A stretch of DNA of 64,000 nucleotides. Source: Consotaella aegiceratis. Lineage in GTDB: Bacteria > Pseudomonadota > Alphaproteobacteria > Rhizobiales > Rhizobiaceae. Every line of letters starts with the position of its first letter. The stretch's first letter is position 1. A program made the position numbers and the translations under genes. Location: assembly GCF_036541425.1 (NCBI RefSeq), contig NZ_JAZHFT010000002.1:282409-346408 (forward strand). The letters run 5' to 3'. Under the pieces are notes generated by a model. That model made no database searches, was not told the DNA's origin, and saw only the letters and a list, made by a program, of their open reading frames with translations. Of the stretch, positions 44,658-53,760 are shown one piece after another.

Positions 44658-45243
44658 GAAGTCGCTCCGCGGGAAGACCACCGGTTAACGCCAAAGGGTA
44701 TGCGGAATTTGCTGCATCGCAATATCCACCGATTGGGGGGTTTGATAAGGGCGGCTTGTGGTCGAAATCGGGCACAAAACAGCGCGAAGCCCATCCCATG
44801 CCCTCGATGGACTCGGTCATAGGACCCGCCGCAAGGGAAACCGACCGGTCCCGGCGCCCACGCGATCGTTCGCTTTTTAGGAAAAAAGCCCTTCTCTCAG
44901 TAAGTTGATCCGACGAGGGGCAAACGGCGCCCGTCCGGCCTGCACTTGAAATCGATTCCAACCTGCGATTATGATAACGGCTGCGCTAACGGTCCGCTAA
45001 GACTGTTGAAGGGGTGGGAAAGTTCTGCGCTAAAAATTAATAAGCGTCAGCCAAGCTGTTCCACGAACGGCCGGCTTTGGAATATTGATGAAGGTCAATG
45101 TCCGTCGGCGGGCCGGATTAATAAGAACAAGAAAAGGTCTCTCGTCGAGCCATTCGACCGGGCTGCGATGATTTTTGGCGTCTATGGGAGTGCTCCACAC
45201 ATGTCTTTTGACCTGAAGCGGCACGACAGGGCATCGTAACGAT
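44658..45243. other. exoY-exoX divergent intergenic region (586 bases)
   Basis: I see no convincing gene. An open frame at 44946-45239 is not supported by any motif or ribosome site. The region is AT-richer than its surroundings near 44940-45180, as expected of a promoter zone. Noted elements are TTGC-N6-GCAA at about 44711-44724 and ATCGT-A-ACGAT (45233-45243) abutting the exoX start. The long leader space suggests complex control of exoY. Confidence 0.6.
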
Positions 45244-45498
45244 ATGTCGTTTTCCCTGTTCTTCCGCGGCCAGCTTTTGGCGCTGATCGTTTTCGCAGCC
45301 GTCATCTATTTTCTCAATGGCTCGATCTGGACGACCGTCATCGAGACCGCTGTCTGCGCCGTGCTCATTCAGGTGGGTTATTTCGCCTCCGTGCTGTTCA
45401 TGGTCTGGCGGTCCGGTCGGCCACAGCCGGCGGAGACCTCTGCGGAAAAGAAGACGGAGCCGGGCCGTGGCGGCCGGCCATCGGAAACCGCGACCTGA
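45244..45498 (+). CDS. exoX: Small membrane exopolysaccharide-production repressor, ExoX/SyrA-like
   Basis: The 84-residue protein has two hydrophobic segments (LLALIVFAAVIYFL and TAVCAVLIQVGYFASVLFMVW) and a polar tail. The pattern LALIVFAAVIYFLNGSIWTTV and the length fit the ExoX/SyrA repressor family. ExoX lowers polysaccharide output after transcription, probably by acting on ExoY in the membrane. Position between exoY (divergent) and exoU matches Sinorhizobium exactly. There is no good ribosome site; an 11-base palindrome abuts the start codon. Confidence 0.78.
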   Translation: MSFSLFFRGQLLALIVFAAVIYFLNGSIWTTVIETAVCAVLIQVGYFASVLFMVWRSGRPQPAETSAEKKTEPGRGGRPSETAT

Positions 45499-45651
45499 CG
45501 GCCCGAAGAACCGTGCCCTGCCGATCGCGCAATGAGCGATCGACCGATGTTCGTCGGATAGGGGCGACCGCCAGCATCAACTTCCCGCATTCTTGAAATC
45601 GTCGCGTTTCCTGTCCACCCTCGGATGTCCTGACAGCTCCGAGGGTTGAAC

Positions 45652-46665
45652 GTGAACGCATCCCGGCAAGCCGAAGTCTGTGTCGTCATCGCGGCGATGA
45701 ATGCCGCCGACACGATTTCCAGAGCCATCGCATCCGCCCTGCGCGAGCCGGCTGTTTCGGAAGTTCTGGTCGTCAACGACGCGTCGCAGGATGGCACCGC
45801 CGAAGCCGCATCGGCGGCGGACGATGGCAGCGGCCGGCTGCAGGTGCACACGTTCGAGGTCAACCGCGGACCGGCTGCGGCCCGCAACCATGCGATCGCG
45901 CATTCCCAGGCACCGTTGATCGCCATTCTCGATGCCGACGATCTTTATCTCGACGGCCGCTTCGCGACGCTCATCGATGGCGACGACTGGGATCTCGTCG
46001 CCGACAACATCGTCTTCGTCGATGCCGACGAAGAGAAGGCCGAGCCGTCGCCGCCCAATTTTGCCGCCGAGCCGCGCTTTCTGGGTCTGAAGGACTTTAT
46101 CGAAGGCAACATCTCGAAGCGGGGCGCGCGCCGTGGCGAAGTCGGGTTCCTCAAACCGGTCATCCGACGGTCGTTCCTCGACGCCCACAAACTCCGCTAC
46201 CGGGAGGATCTGCGTCTTGGCGAGGATTACGAATTCTATGTGCGCGCACTGGCCTGCGGAGCCCGCTACAAGATCGTGCGGTCCTGCGGATATGCCGCGA
46301 CGATTCGGGCGAATTCCCTGAGCAGCCGCCATCGCACCGAGGACCTGAAGCGGCTTTTCCAGGCAGACCAGGCGATCCTCTCGACCCAGCCGCTGCCGGA
46401 CGACGCGGCCGCGGCGCTGCGCGAGCACGAACGCCATATTCGCGCGCGCTACGAGTTGCGGCAGTTCCTCGACCTCAAGGCGCAGAAAGGGCTGATGGCG
46501 GCCGGCCTCGCCACCCTGGCGCGCCCCGCCGCGCTTCCCGCCGTGACCGGCGGCGTCCTCGCGGACAAGCTGGAGGGCGCATTCGGCAAACCGCAACCGG
46601 CCTTCGGCGCCGGCGGTACGGAAGGCAGTCTCTCCTTCCTCATGCCCGGCCGCGTGGTCAGCTGA
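45652..46665 (+). CDS. exoU: Glycosyltransferase family 2, ExoU-type
   Basis: This 337-residue GT-A enzyme adds a glucose to the growing lipid-linked repeat in the cytoplasm. It has VCVVIAAMNAADTISRAI, VLVVNDASQDGTAE, NRGPAAARNHAI and the metal-binding AILDADDLY. It closely resembles ExoO encoded at 54616-55641 (same LRLGEDY/LRIGEDY, ALACGAR and F-KPV-RRSF stretches), so the two probably arose by duplication. GTG 45652 follows GAGGG six bases upstream. The exoX-exoU-exoV order supports the name; the exact linkage is inferred. Confidence 0.86.
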   Translation: MNASRQAEVCVVIAAMNAADTISRAIASALREPAVSEVLVVNDASQDGTAEAASAADDGSGRLQVHTFEVNRGPAAARNHAIAHSQAPLIAILDADDLYLDGRFATLIDGDDWDLVADNIVFVDADEEKAEPSPPNFAAEPRFLGLKDFIEGNISKRGARRGEVGFLKPVIRRSFLDAHKLRYREDLRLGEDYEFYVRALACGARYKIVRSCGYAATIRANSLSSRHRTEDLKRLFQADQAILSTQPLPDDAAAALREHERHIRARYELRQFLDLKAQKGLMAAGLATLARPAALPAVTGGVLADKLEGAFGKPQPAFGAGGTEGSLSFLMPGRVVS

Positions 46666-46731
46666 CGGGCGAACGGCATTGCCGACCTTCGCAACGCGTC
46701 TTGCGAACGAATGGACCGATGGAGACCGGTT

Positions 46732-47667
46732 TCAGAGATAATCCCGGCGCACGGCATCGAGCACCGCCCGCAAACGCTCCTTGCGCTGGTCCAGCAGTCC
46801 ATCCGGGCTGAGTTGGGGCTTGGCCTTGCGGGCCTGCCACAGGCCGAGAACGGACGGCATGGCGAGGATCTGCTTGGCCATCAGGCGAAGCTGCGATCCC
46901 CCCTCGTCCGGCCGCACCGCCAATTCGCCGCCCGAACCGTCGTCCGCCCACGGCGGTGCCCTGCCGGAGAACTCGATGCCCCAGAACCGCGCCCCCTTGG
47001 TGATCGCTTCGGCGCGCGACGAGATCGGAATGCGACGAGGCTCGTAGGTCACGCCGCCCGTCGCGGCCCAGTCCTGCCATTTGAAGCTGTTGATCGAATC
47101 CGAGGTCGAAACGGCGACCCAGGGCACGCGAAAGGCATCGGCGAGAATGGCGGCATGCATCGATTCGGCGACGACGAGTCGCGCCTGCGCGATCGCCCGG
47201 ATCACCGCCTTCGCATCGCCGCACGGGTCGACATAGGTCAGCCCCGCCGTCTGGCAGACGAGCGGCCAGACGCCGCCCCTGGTCGACTCCCAATGGGGCA
47301 CGAAGATCGCAGCGTGGCACTTGGGCAGACCCTGGAATTCGGGCATCTCGGCGACCATCACGGCCGGATCGACGATCCCCTTGTCGGAGGGAAGACCGAT
47401 TCGTTCGGCGGTCAGCGGTCCGCGCACGCAGCGGATGTCCCAGGCGGGACCGCTCATGTCCGGCAGCGCGCCGTAGCCGCAGCCGCTGCCCAGCACCAGC
47501 TTCGGCCCGGGTTGCGACAGCAGCGCGTCGCTCAGCACTGTACCGACGCCGACGAGAAGCACCTCGGGGTGGACCTCGCGGAACCCCGGCAACAGGAAAT
47601 CCCAGAGCCAGAGATTGAGATCGTCGCCGAAATTGCCGTGGCTGGACTGCCAGTAGAAGGGCTGCAT
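46732..47667 (-). CDS. exoV: Polysaccharide pyruvyl transferase family protein, ExoV-type
   Basis: ExoV adds a pyruvate ketal to the terminal sugar of the repeat. The 311-residue protein has the family pattern NFGDDLNLWLWDFLLPG near the N-terminus and the segment ARLVVAESMHAAILADAFRVPWVA. ATG 47667 follows GGAG. It is convergent with exoU and upstream in the same direction lies exoW, as in Sinorhizobium. Acidic pyruvyl groups usually matter for polymer export and length. Confidence 0.88.
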   Translation of the reverse strand: MQPFYWQSSHGNFGDDLNLWLWDFLLPGFREVHPEVLLVGVGTVLSDALLSQPGPKLVLGSGCGYGALPDMSGPAWDIRCVRGPLTAERIGLPSDKGIVDPAVMVAEMPEFQGLPKCHAAIFVPHWESTRGGVWPLVCQTAGLTYVDPCGDAKAVIRAIAQARLVVAESMHAAILADAFRVPWVAVSTSDSINSFKWQDWAATGGVTYEPRRIPISSRAEAITKGARFWGIEFSGRAPPWADDGSGGELAVRPDEGGSQLRLMAKQILAMPSVLGLWQARKAKPQLSPDGLLDQRKERLRAVLDAVRRDYL

Positions 47668-47716
47668 GAGACGCTCCGGTTGCGCGGCGTTAACGGTTTC
47701 GGGGCCAGTCGGCCTG

Positions 47717-48703
47717 CTATTGCCCCGGGGCGGCGCGCCGGCCGTGGCCCATGACCTTGCCGGCCGCAAGTTCCAGTGCGCTCGTCAGCAGTTTCGGATC
47801 GCGGCGAATCCATTCGGCCAGCAGGCTCCATTGCGGCGCCTTGCGCCGCTTGAACTGAGCGGCCTGGCTCCACAGTGCCTGCTGCCGCGCCGTCCGCTTG
47901 TAGGAATCGATCGACGCGCGATCCTCGGCATTGTGGTCGAAGCGGCGCGCCAGATTGTCCAGGGCCACCCAGGTGTTGAATTGCTGCCGCAGGAACAGCG
48001 GCGAGCTGTTGTCGATGCTGTGGAAGATGTTGAGCCCCTCGCCGCGGTAGGCGCCCGCCGCGTCGCACAGAATGGGATGCCGGGCGTTGCGCACGCAGTC
48101 GTAGAAGAACAGAACGTCCTCGGCCGCCAGCCGCAGCGAAGGCTCGAAGCGCACCTTGGGAAAGAGATCGCCGCCCAGCACCATGCACGACATGTGCATG
48201 AAGCTCCAATTCTGCAGCATCACGCCGGCAAGGTTGGGCACATCGAGCACCACGGGATCGTCGGAGAGCCGCGTCGTCGGCGTCTTCTCCTCCACGGTCG
48301 CCATACCGAAATGGTAGTAGAAGGCGGAACCGCCCTCGATCGCGTCCCAGTAGCAGTCGGCCTCGAACCTCGTCATCGCGCCGACCGCGTTTTCCAGATG
48401 GTGCGGTGCCCATTCGTCGTCCGAATCGAGGAAGGCGACGAAGCGGGTTTCCGGCGCGACATGGTCGAGGCCGGTGTTTCGGGCCCCGCCCGGCCCGCTG
48501 TTGTCCTGCCGGATGACCTCGATGCGCTGCCGGTCTTCCGCAGCAAGACCGGCGAGTTCATCCTCGGCCGGCAAGGGCGAGGCGTCGTCGACGACGAGCA
48601 CCTGAAAATCCTGGAAGGTCTGGGCAAAGACGGATTTCAGGGCACGCGAGAGAATTTCGGGCTGCTTCTGATAGAACGGGATGATCACCGAGCAGACGGC
48701 CAT
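47717..48703 (-). CDS. exoW: Glycosyltransferase family 2, ExoW-type
   Basis: The 328-residue GT-A enzyme shows CSVIIPFYQKQPEILSRAL, VLVVDDASPLPAEDEL, NSGPGGARNTGLDHV and the DxD-like FLDSDDEWAPHHL. ExoW is the glucosyltransferase that adds the last glucose of the succinoglycan octasaccharide. Position between exoV and exoT, and length, support the name. ATG 48703 follows AAGG, and the region just upstream contains two TTGCAC half-sites (48705 and 48712). It shares a 128-base divergent promoter gap with exoT. Confidence 0.86.
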   Translation of the reverse strand: MAVCSVIIPFYQKQPEILSRALKSVFAQTFQDFQVLVVDDASPLPAEDELAGLAAEDRQRIEVIRQDNSGPGGARNTGLDHVAPETRFVAFLDSDDEWAPHHLENAVGAMTRFEADCYWDAIEGGSAFYYHFGMATVEEKTPTTRLSDDPVVLDVPNLAGVMLQNWSFMHMSCMVLGGDLFPKVRFEPSLRLAAEDVLFFYDCVRNARHPILCDAAGAYRGEGLNIFHSIDNSSPLFLRQQFNTWVALDNLARRFDHNAEDRASIDSYKRTARQQALWSQAAQFKRRKAPQWSLLAEWIRRDPKLLTSALELAAGKVMGHGRRAAPGQ

Positions 48704-48802
48704 CTTGCACCTTGCACTTTGGTGGATCGGGTGGCCCCGAAGGCATGACACACGAGTTCGGTCCGAAATGTGGCCCCATTCGCATGGCCAACTTAATTAT
48801 TG

Positions 48803-48813
48803 TTGCAGTGCAA
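48803..48813. promoter_or_regulatory. Palindromic operator candidate TTGCAGTGCAA upstream of exoT
   Basis: The 11-base palindrome TTGCA-G-TGCAA lies 19 bases before the exoT start, in the divergent exoW-exoT gap, and is followed by AAAGC. The same 16 bases apart from the central position occur at 61790-61805 upstream of the acyltransferase gene. A one-mismatch variant is at 51471-51481 upstream of exoL. Confidence 0.6.
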
Positions 48814-48831
48814 AAAGCAATGGGGCCGCGC

Positions 48832-50310
48832 ATGCCGCCACACGTCAGCATCAGGACGGTGACGAACAATGTCGGGTGGAGCATGCTGTCTCGGACCGGC
48901 ACGTTCGCCCTGAAATTCTTTATCGTTCCGATCCTCGCGCGACTGCTGAGTCCAGAAGAGTTCGGCGTCGTCGCCGTTGCCCTGACGGTGGTTCAATTCC
49001 TTGCGATGATCGGGGGGGCGGGATTGGCCGCCGCCTTGATCATCGAACCCGAGGACGACCAGGACAGCGTTCACTCGGTCTTCTGGGCCAATCTCGCGGT
49101 CTCATGCCTGATGGCGCTGGTGCTGTTTCTGGGTGCCGACTTCTTCGCCACGCTGCTCGGTGCGCGCGAGGCGGCGTATCTGCTCCGGATCATGAGCATC
49201 TTGATTCCGCTGCAGCTTTCCGGCGACGTCGCCTATGCCCTGCTCGCGCGGCGGATGGCGTTTCACAAGGACGCCATGTGGAGCGTCACCTCCGAAAGCC
49301 TCGGCGTGCTCGTCGCTCTGGCCCTGGCCTTTTCGGGCTGGACCATCACCGCCCTCGTCGCCCAGCAGTTCGTCGCCGCGATCGTCCGGGTCGGCGGCTG
49401 CTATACGGCGGCGCGCTACGTGCCGCGTTTCGTCGTCTCGCTGCCGACCCTGCGCCGGCTCGCCGGCTTCAGCCTGGGTCTGATGGGGTCGGACTTCGCC
49501 AACTTCATCACCTTCCAGTCGCCGCTGGTGGTGATCACGCGCTTTCTCGGCCTTGCCGACGCCGGTGCCTATTCGGTGGCGAACCGCTTTTCCAGCATCC
49601 CCAACCAGGTCATGCTGACGGCCTTGATGGGCGTATTGTTTCCAGCGTTCCGGCACATGACGGACGATCGCCAGCGGCGCTTCCAGGCGCTGATGCTGAG
49701 CACGCAGGTGTCGACGGTGTTTCTCGCGCCGATGATGTTCGGCCTGTGGGCGGTGGCCGAGCCGGCCATGCTGGTGCTGTTCGGCGAGAAATGGGCCTAT
49801 GCGTGGCCGGTGCTCGGGCTGCTGGCCCTGTCCAAGGGGATCATGTCGCCTTGCGGCACCTTCATCCCCTATCTGAAAGGCGTCCAGCAGGGCGGCGTTC
49901 TCTGGTGGTCAGCGATGCTGCGCGCGATCCTGGTCACCGGCTGCGTCGCCTACGGCGCAGCCACGGGTAGCCTGATCACGGCGATGGTCGCGCTTTGCAT
50001 CGCCAACGCGATCACCCTGGTCGGCTATTCCTGGGCGGTGCTGCGCACCAGCGACGGCCCGGTGCTGCGCAACTTCCTGATGATCAATCGTCCGATGATC
50101 TCGGCCGCCGTCATGGCCGTCCTGGTGCGCTTGCTGCTCGTTCGCATCGACGATCTGGTGCCCAGCGCCATCGGTCAGATCCTGGTCGGGGCCGCCGCCG
50201 GCGCACTGATCTACGCCCTCCTGCTGCTGCTGCTCGAACGCCCTCTGGTGCGCAAGATGGCCGGGCTCGTGCTCGATCGCCTTCGCCCCGAAGCACGTGC
50301 CGGCGCCTGA
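48832..50310 (+). CDS. exoT: Polysaccharide repeat-unit flippase, Wzx/ExoT type
   Basis: ExoT moves lipid-linked repeats across the inner membrane. The protein (492 residues from ATG 48832) has 12-14 helices of the MATE-like Wzx fold. Typical stretches are LARLLSPEEFGVVAVALTVVQF and LGLADAGAYSVANRFSSIPNQ. In-frame codons at 48820 and further upstream exist but lie in or before the palindromic operator, so 48832 is favoured. Length matches ExoT (about 494). In Sinorhizobium exoI and exoH lie between exoT and exoK; both are missing here. Confidence 0.9.
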   Translation: MPPHVSIRTVTNNVGWSMLSRTGTFALKFFIVPILARLLSPEEFGVVAVALTVVQFLAMIGGAGLAAALIIEPEDDQDSVHSVFWANLAVSCLMALVLFLGADFFATLLGAREAAYLLRIMSILIPLQLSGDVAYALLARRMAFHKDAMWSVTSESLGVLVALALAFSGWTITALVAQQFVAAIVRVGGCYTAARYVPRFVVSLPTLRRLAGFSLGLMGSDFANFITFQSPLVVITRFLGLADAGAYSVANRFSSIPNQVMLTALMGVLFPAFRHMTDDRQRRFQALMLSTQVSTVFLAPMMFGLWAVAEPAMLVLFGEKWAYAWPVLGLLALSKGIMSPCGTFIPYLKGVQQGGVLWWSAMLRAILVTGCVAYGAATGSLITAMVALCIANAITLVGYSWAVLRTSDGPVLRNFLMINRPMISAAVMAVLVRLLLVRIDDLVPSAIGQILVGAAAGALIYALLLLLLERPLVRKMAGLVLDRLRPEARAGA

Positions 50311-50638
50311 AACCCCATTCGCCGCAATGGCGCCGGCCGGCCCCAATCCACGAGAACAGAAGCGCAGAAGACCGCGGCCCGACCTATGCCAGGCAAAAAA
50401 TCAGGCTTGCTTTTCAGGAGCTTGGCGACTGTCACCGGATCTTATTGTGCACTGCCACATTCTGACCGGAAAGACTCGTGACCCTTCGGCGATCAACAGC
50501 CCGGTTCCGACCGGAGTGCACCAGCTGGAAACGAGGTCTCCAGCCCCCGTGTGAACGAGAATGAGCGGCCGGTCCGATGCGAGGATCGCGCCGGGCGCTC
50601 TTTGCCCTGCCGAACCCTTCGGGACCGGAGAAGACTTG
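50311..50638. other. exoT-exoK intergenic region
   Basis: These 328 bases hold no supported gene. They occupy the place of exoI and exoH in Sinorhizobium. A weak match to the exo palindrome (GTGCACTGCCA, 50447-50457, nine of eleven positions in reverse orientation) lies here, and an exoK promoter is expected. Confidence 0.55.
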
Positions 50639-51448
50639 ATGATGCGGCGACACAGTAGATTGTTCGGCGTCTCGATGGCGGCAGCCTTGGCCTTGGCCTT
50701 GGCCGGCGCGGCTTCGGGCGCCTCGGCGCAGCAGGGTCCGTGCGGCCCCTCCTTTGTCGATCGCTTCGACACACTGAACACCAGTCGCTGGTACGTTTCC
50801 GACGGCTGGGCGAACGGCGATTACCAGAACTGCCTGTGGTCCAAGTCCCAGGTCAGCATTTCGGACGGGATTCTCCATCTCGGCTACGGCCCGCAGCCGT
50901 CGGAGGATCGCGACTATGCCTGCTCGGAGATCCAGACGCGCCAGCGATACGGCTACGGCATCTACGAAGCGCGGATGAAGACGGCGGCCGGCCCCGGCCT
51001 GAACTCCAGTCTATTCTCCTATGTCGGCCCGACCGACAAGCAGCCGCACGACGAGATCGACTTCGAGATTCTCGGCAAGGACGCCTCCCAGGTCCAGCTG
51101 AACTATTACGCGGACGGCAAAGGCGGCCACGAGACCCTGGTTCCGGTGCCCGGCGGCGCCGACGCCGGCTTCAACGACTATGCCTTCGTCTGGGAGGAAG
51201 GCCGGATCCGCTGGTACATCAACGGCGAACTGGTCGAGGAGGCAAGCGATCCCGAGGGATTGCCCGAGCACACTCAGAAGATTTTCCTGACCCTGTGGGG
51301 CAGCGACAGCAAGCCGGAATGGCTGGGCCGTTTCCAGGATCCCGGCTCCGTTCAGGTGGATGTCGACTGGGTCGCCTTCACGGCGCCGGGGGACGACTGC
51401 CAATTTCCCGAGTCGATCGCCTGCACGCTGTCGTCGAAAGGCGATTGA
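50639..51448 (+). CDS. exoK: Secreted endo-beta-1,3-1,4-glucanase, GH16, ExoK-type
   Basis: ExoK cleaves nascent succinoglycan outside the cell to release low-molecular-weight forms. The 269-residue protein equals ExoK in length. It has a signal peptide (cleavage after ASA, residue 30) and the GH16 active-site motif HDEIDFEILG, with the nucleophile and acid/base Glu at residues 139 and 143. W and Y residues line the sugar cleft (NGDYQNCLWSK, EARMKTA). ATG 50639 follows GGAG; a second ATG is adjacent. Confidence 0.93.
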   Translation: MMRRHSRLFGVSMAAALALALAGAASGASAQQGPCGPSFVDRFDTLNTSRWYVSDGWANGDYQNCLWSKSQVSISDGILHLGYGPQPSEDRDYACSEIQTRQRYGYGIYEARMKTAAGPGLNSSLFSYVGPTDKQPHDEIDFEILGKDASQVQLNYYADGKGGHETLVPVPGGADAGFNDYAFVWEEGRIRWYINGELVEEASDPEGLPEHTQKIFLTLWGSDSKPEWLGRFQDPGSVQVDVDWVAFTAPGDDCQFPESIACTLSSKGD

Positions 51449-51470
51449 CGGCGCCCCGACGGCTTCCATG

Positions 51471-51481
51471 TTGCAGCGCAA
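51471..51481. promoter_or_regulatory. Variant of the exo palindrome upstream of exoL
   Basis: TTGCA-G-CGCAA matches TTGCA-N-TGCAA with one change and lies 55 bases before the exoL start, in the 87-base exoK-exoL gap. It may give exoL-A-M-O-P its own control point. Confidence 0.45.
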
Positions 51482-51535
51482 CATAGGCACTGCTAGCTTA
51501 ATATCTGGGATAGAGCATATCGAGGATGACCGAGC

Positions 51536-52720
51536 ATGCTTCACGTCCTGTACCTGGTGCATGACCTGCTCGACCCGGCCGTGCGCCGCCGCGTGGCCAT
51601 GTTTCAAGCCGGTGGGGCCTCGGTGACGCTGGCGGGATTTTGCCGCGGGCCTGCCCCCGCCGACATTGCCGGCACGACGCCGATTCTTCTCGGCACCACG
51701 AAGGACGGCGCCTTCGCCCAGCGCATCGCGGCGGTGATGCGGGCGGCCGTTCGCCTCGGCAAGGCCTTGCGGTCCATCCGGCGCCCGGACGTGATCGTCG
51801 GCCGGCATCTGGAGATGCTGGCGCTCGCCAATCGCGCGGTTCGCCTGTTCGGGGGAAACGTCCCGATCGTCTACGAAAGCCTCGACATCCACCGGCTTTT
51901 GCTGCGTGGCGACGGCATCGGCCGCGCCATGCGCAGCGCCGAACGGCTGTTCGGCCGGCAGGCCGCTCTCTTGATGACGAGTTCGCCGGCCTTCGTGCGC
52001 GAATATTTCGAGCCACGCGGCCATCTGGCGGCGCCGATCCTGCTCGTAGAGAACAAGGTTCTCGAACTCGACGGCGCCGATGGCGAGGCCGTCGGCGATT
52101 TGGCTCTCCCACGCCTTGTCGAGCCCGGCGAGCCGTGGCGGATCGGCTGGTTCGGCGCCCTGCGCTGCCGCCGGTCGCTGGAGCTCTTGGCGGGCTTCAC
52201 CCATCGCATGGAAGGGCGCTGCGAGATCGTCCTGCGGGGTCGTCCGGCCTATTCGGAATTCGACGATTTCGATGGCTTCCTCGCCGCCGAGCCGCATCTC
52301 CACTTCCACGGCGCCTACCGCAATCCGGAGGATCTGGCTGCGATCTATGGCGAGGTACATTTCGCCTGGGCCGTCGACTTCTTCGAGGAAGGGCTGAACT
52401 CGTCCTGGCTGCTGCCGAACCGGCTCTACGAAAGCTGCCGCTACGGCGTCGTGCCCATCGCCGTTCAGGGCACCGAGACCGCCCGGTTTCTCGAACAGCG
52501 GCAGATGGGACTGGTCTTCGCCGAGCCATCGGTGGACGCCCTCGCGGCGCTGTTCGAGGCCTTCGTGGCGGAGCGTTACGCCGAGGAGCGCCAGCGCGTG
52601 GCGCGCCACGAACGCCGAACCTGGATCTGCGACCGGGCCGGCTGCACGGAACTGGTGGATCAGTTGCGTGCCGTCGCGGGCCGCACCACGCCTGGACCGG
52701 CCTTGGAGGTGATGGGATGA
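51536..52720 (+). CDS. exoL: Glycosyltransferase of exopolysaccharide assembly, ExoL-type
   Basis: This 394-residue protein begins LHVLYLVHDLLDPAVRRRVAMFQAGG, the ExoL-like opening, and has a GT-B style C-terminal half with NRLYESCRYGVVPIAVQGTETA that would bind the nucleotide sugar. ExoL adds the third sugar of the succinoglycan repeat in Sinorhizobium. It overlaps exoA by four bases (ATGA), which starts a tightly coupled exoL-A-M-O series. No membrane segment is evident, so it is a cytosolic or membrane-associated enzyme. Confidence 0.82.
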   Translation: MLHVLYLVHDLLDPAVRRRVAMFQAGGASVTLAGFCRGPAPADIAGTTPILLGTTKDGAFAQRIAAVMRAAVRLGKALRSIRRPDVIVGRHLEMLALANRAVRLFGGNVPIVYESLDIHRLLLRGDGIGRAMRSAERLFGRQAALLMTSSPAFVREYFEPRGHLAAPILLVENKVLELDGADGEAVGDLALPRLVEPGEPWRIGWFGALRCRRSLELLAGFTHRMEGRCEIVLRGRPAYSEFDDFDGFLAAEPHLHFHGAYRNPEDLAAIYGEVHFAWAVDFFEEGLNSSWLLPNRLYESCRYGVVPIAVQGTETARFLEQRQMGLVFAEPSVDALAALFEAFVAERYAEERQRVARHERRTWICDRAGCTELVDQLRAVAGRTTPGPALEVMG

Positions 52721-53760
52721 CGACGCTAGCCAACCAAGATACGCGGCCGCTCGGCGGGATTGAACGGGGCATGGTGATCGTGCCCTGCCTGAACGAAGCC
52801 GAACACATCGCGGCCCTCGTCGCCGGCCTGCAGGGCCCCGCCGAGCGGCTTGATCTGAAGATCGTCGTGGCCGACGGCGGCAGCACCGACGGCACGCGCG
52901 AGATCCTGGCCGGACTGGTGGACGATTATCCCGGCCTCCAGCTTCTCGATAATCCGCGGCGGCTGCAGAGCGCGGCGATCAACCGCGCGGTCGAGGTCTT
53001 CGGCGACGGCTGCGACTATTTCATCCGGATCGACGTGCACGGCGACTACCCGCCGGACTATTGCGACCGGCTGGTCGAGGAGGCGGCCTCAACGCGAGCG
53101 GATTCCGTCGTGGTCGCCATGGCGACGGTCGGCCGGACGCCGTTTCAGCAGGCCGTGGCGCTGGCGCAGAATTCCAAGCTGGGCAACGGCGGTTCGGCCC
53201 ATCGCACGGGGGCCAGCGGCCATTGGACCGACCACGGCCATCACGCCTTGATGCGCATCGCGCCGTTCCGCTCCGTCGGCGGCTACGACGAAACCTTCAG
53301 CCACAACGAGGACGCCGAGCTCGACCAGCGGCAGACGGCGGCGGGCTATCGTATCTGGATGACCGATGCGACGGTGATGACCTATTATCCCCGTGCCACC
53401 GCCGGCGGCCTGTTCCGCCAGTATTTCGGCTATGGCCGCGGCCGTGCCAAGACGCTGCTGAAGCACCGCGGCCGTCCCAAGCTGCGCCAGATGGCGCCGC
53501 TGGTGATCATGCCGGCCGCGGCCGGACTGATCCTGGCGCTGCTGCATTGGGCGGCCGCCGTACCCTTCGTGGTCTGGGCAGCCATGTGCGTGGGCTACGG
53601 CGCAATTCTCGGCCTCGGCGAAGGAGCGGCCGCCTCGCCGCTGGTGGGAATCGCAGCGATGATCATGCACTTCGCCTGGTCGGCCGGCTTCTGGCTGCAG
53701 ATCCTCAACCCCCGCAACTGGCCGAAGACCGATGCGGCGCCCAAGGAAGGCCTGGCATGA
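52717..53760 (+). CDS. exoA: Glycosyltransferase family 2, ExoA-type
   Basis: ExoA adds the second sugar (glucose, beta-1,3) to the galactose primed by ExoY. The 347-residue protein has GMVIVPCLNEAEHIAALV, VVADGGSTDGTREIL, the metal-binding IRIDVHGDYPPDY and the acceptor region DETFSHNEDAELDQRQ. Two to three hydrophobic segments at the C-terminus (PLVIMPAAAGLILALL and later) anchor it to the membrane, as in ExoA. It overlaps exoL and exoM by four bases each. Confidence 0.9.
   Translation: MTTLANQDTRPLGGIERGMVIVPCLNEAEHIAALVAGLQGPAERLDLKIVVADGGSTDGTREILAGLVDDYPGLQLLDNPRRLQSAAINRAVEVFGDGCDYFIRIDVHGDYPPDYCDRLVEEAASTRADSVVVAMATVGRTPFQQAVALAQNSKLGNGGSAHRTGASGHWTDHGHHALMRIAPFRSVGGYDETFSHNEDAELDQRQTAAGYRIWMTDATVMTYYPRATAGGLFRQYFGYGRGRAKTLLKHRGRPKLRQMAPLVIMPAAAGLILALLHWAAAVPFVVWAAMCVGYGAILGLGEGAAASPLVGIAAMIMHFAWSAGFWLQILNPRNWPKTDAAPKEGLA

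Noticed and set aside
44711..44724. TTGC-N6-GCAA as another copy of the exo palindrome
   Set aside because: The half-site spacing is six bases rather than three and the flanking AAAGC is absent.
44867..44890. GCGA-TCGT-TCGC followed by TTTTT as a terminator
   Set aside because: The stem has only four base pairs and no gene ends nearby on that strand.
44946..45239. 97-codon frame in the exoY-exoX gap
   Set aside because: There is no ribosome site, no motif and an AT-rich composition typical of a control region.
48705..48717. Two TTGCAC half-sites just before exoW
   Set aside because: They are in direct rather than inverted orientation and form part of the likely ribosome site, so they may be chance.
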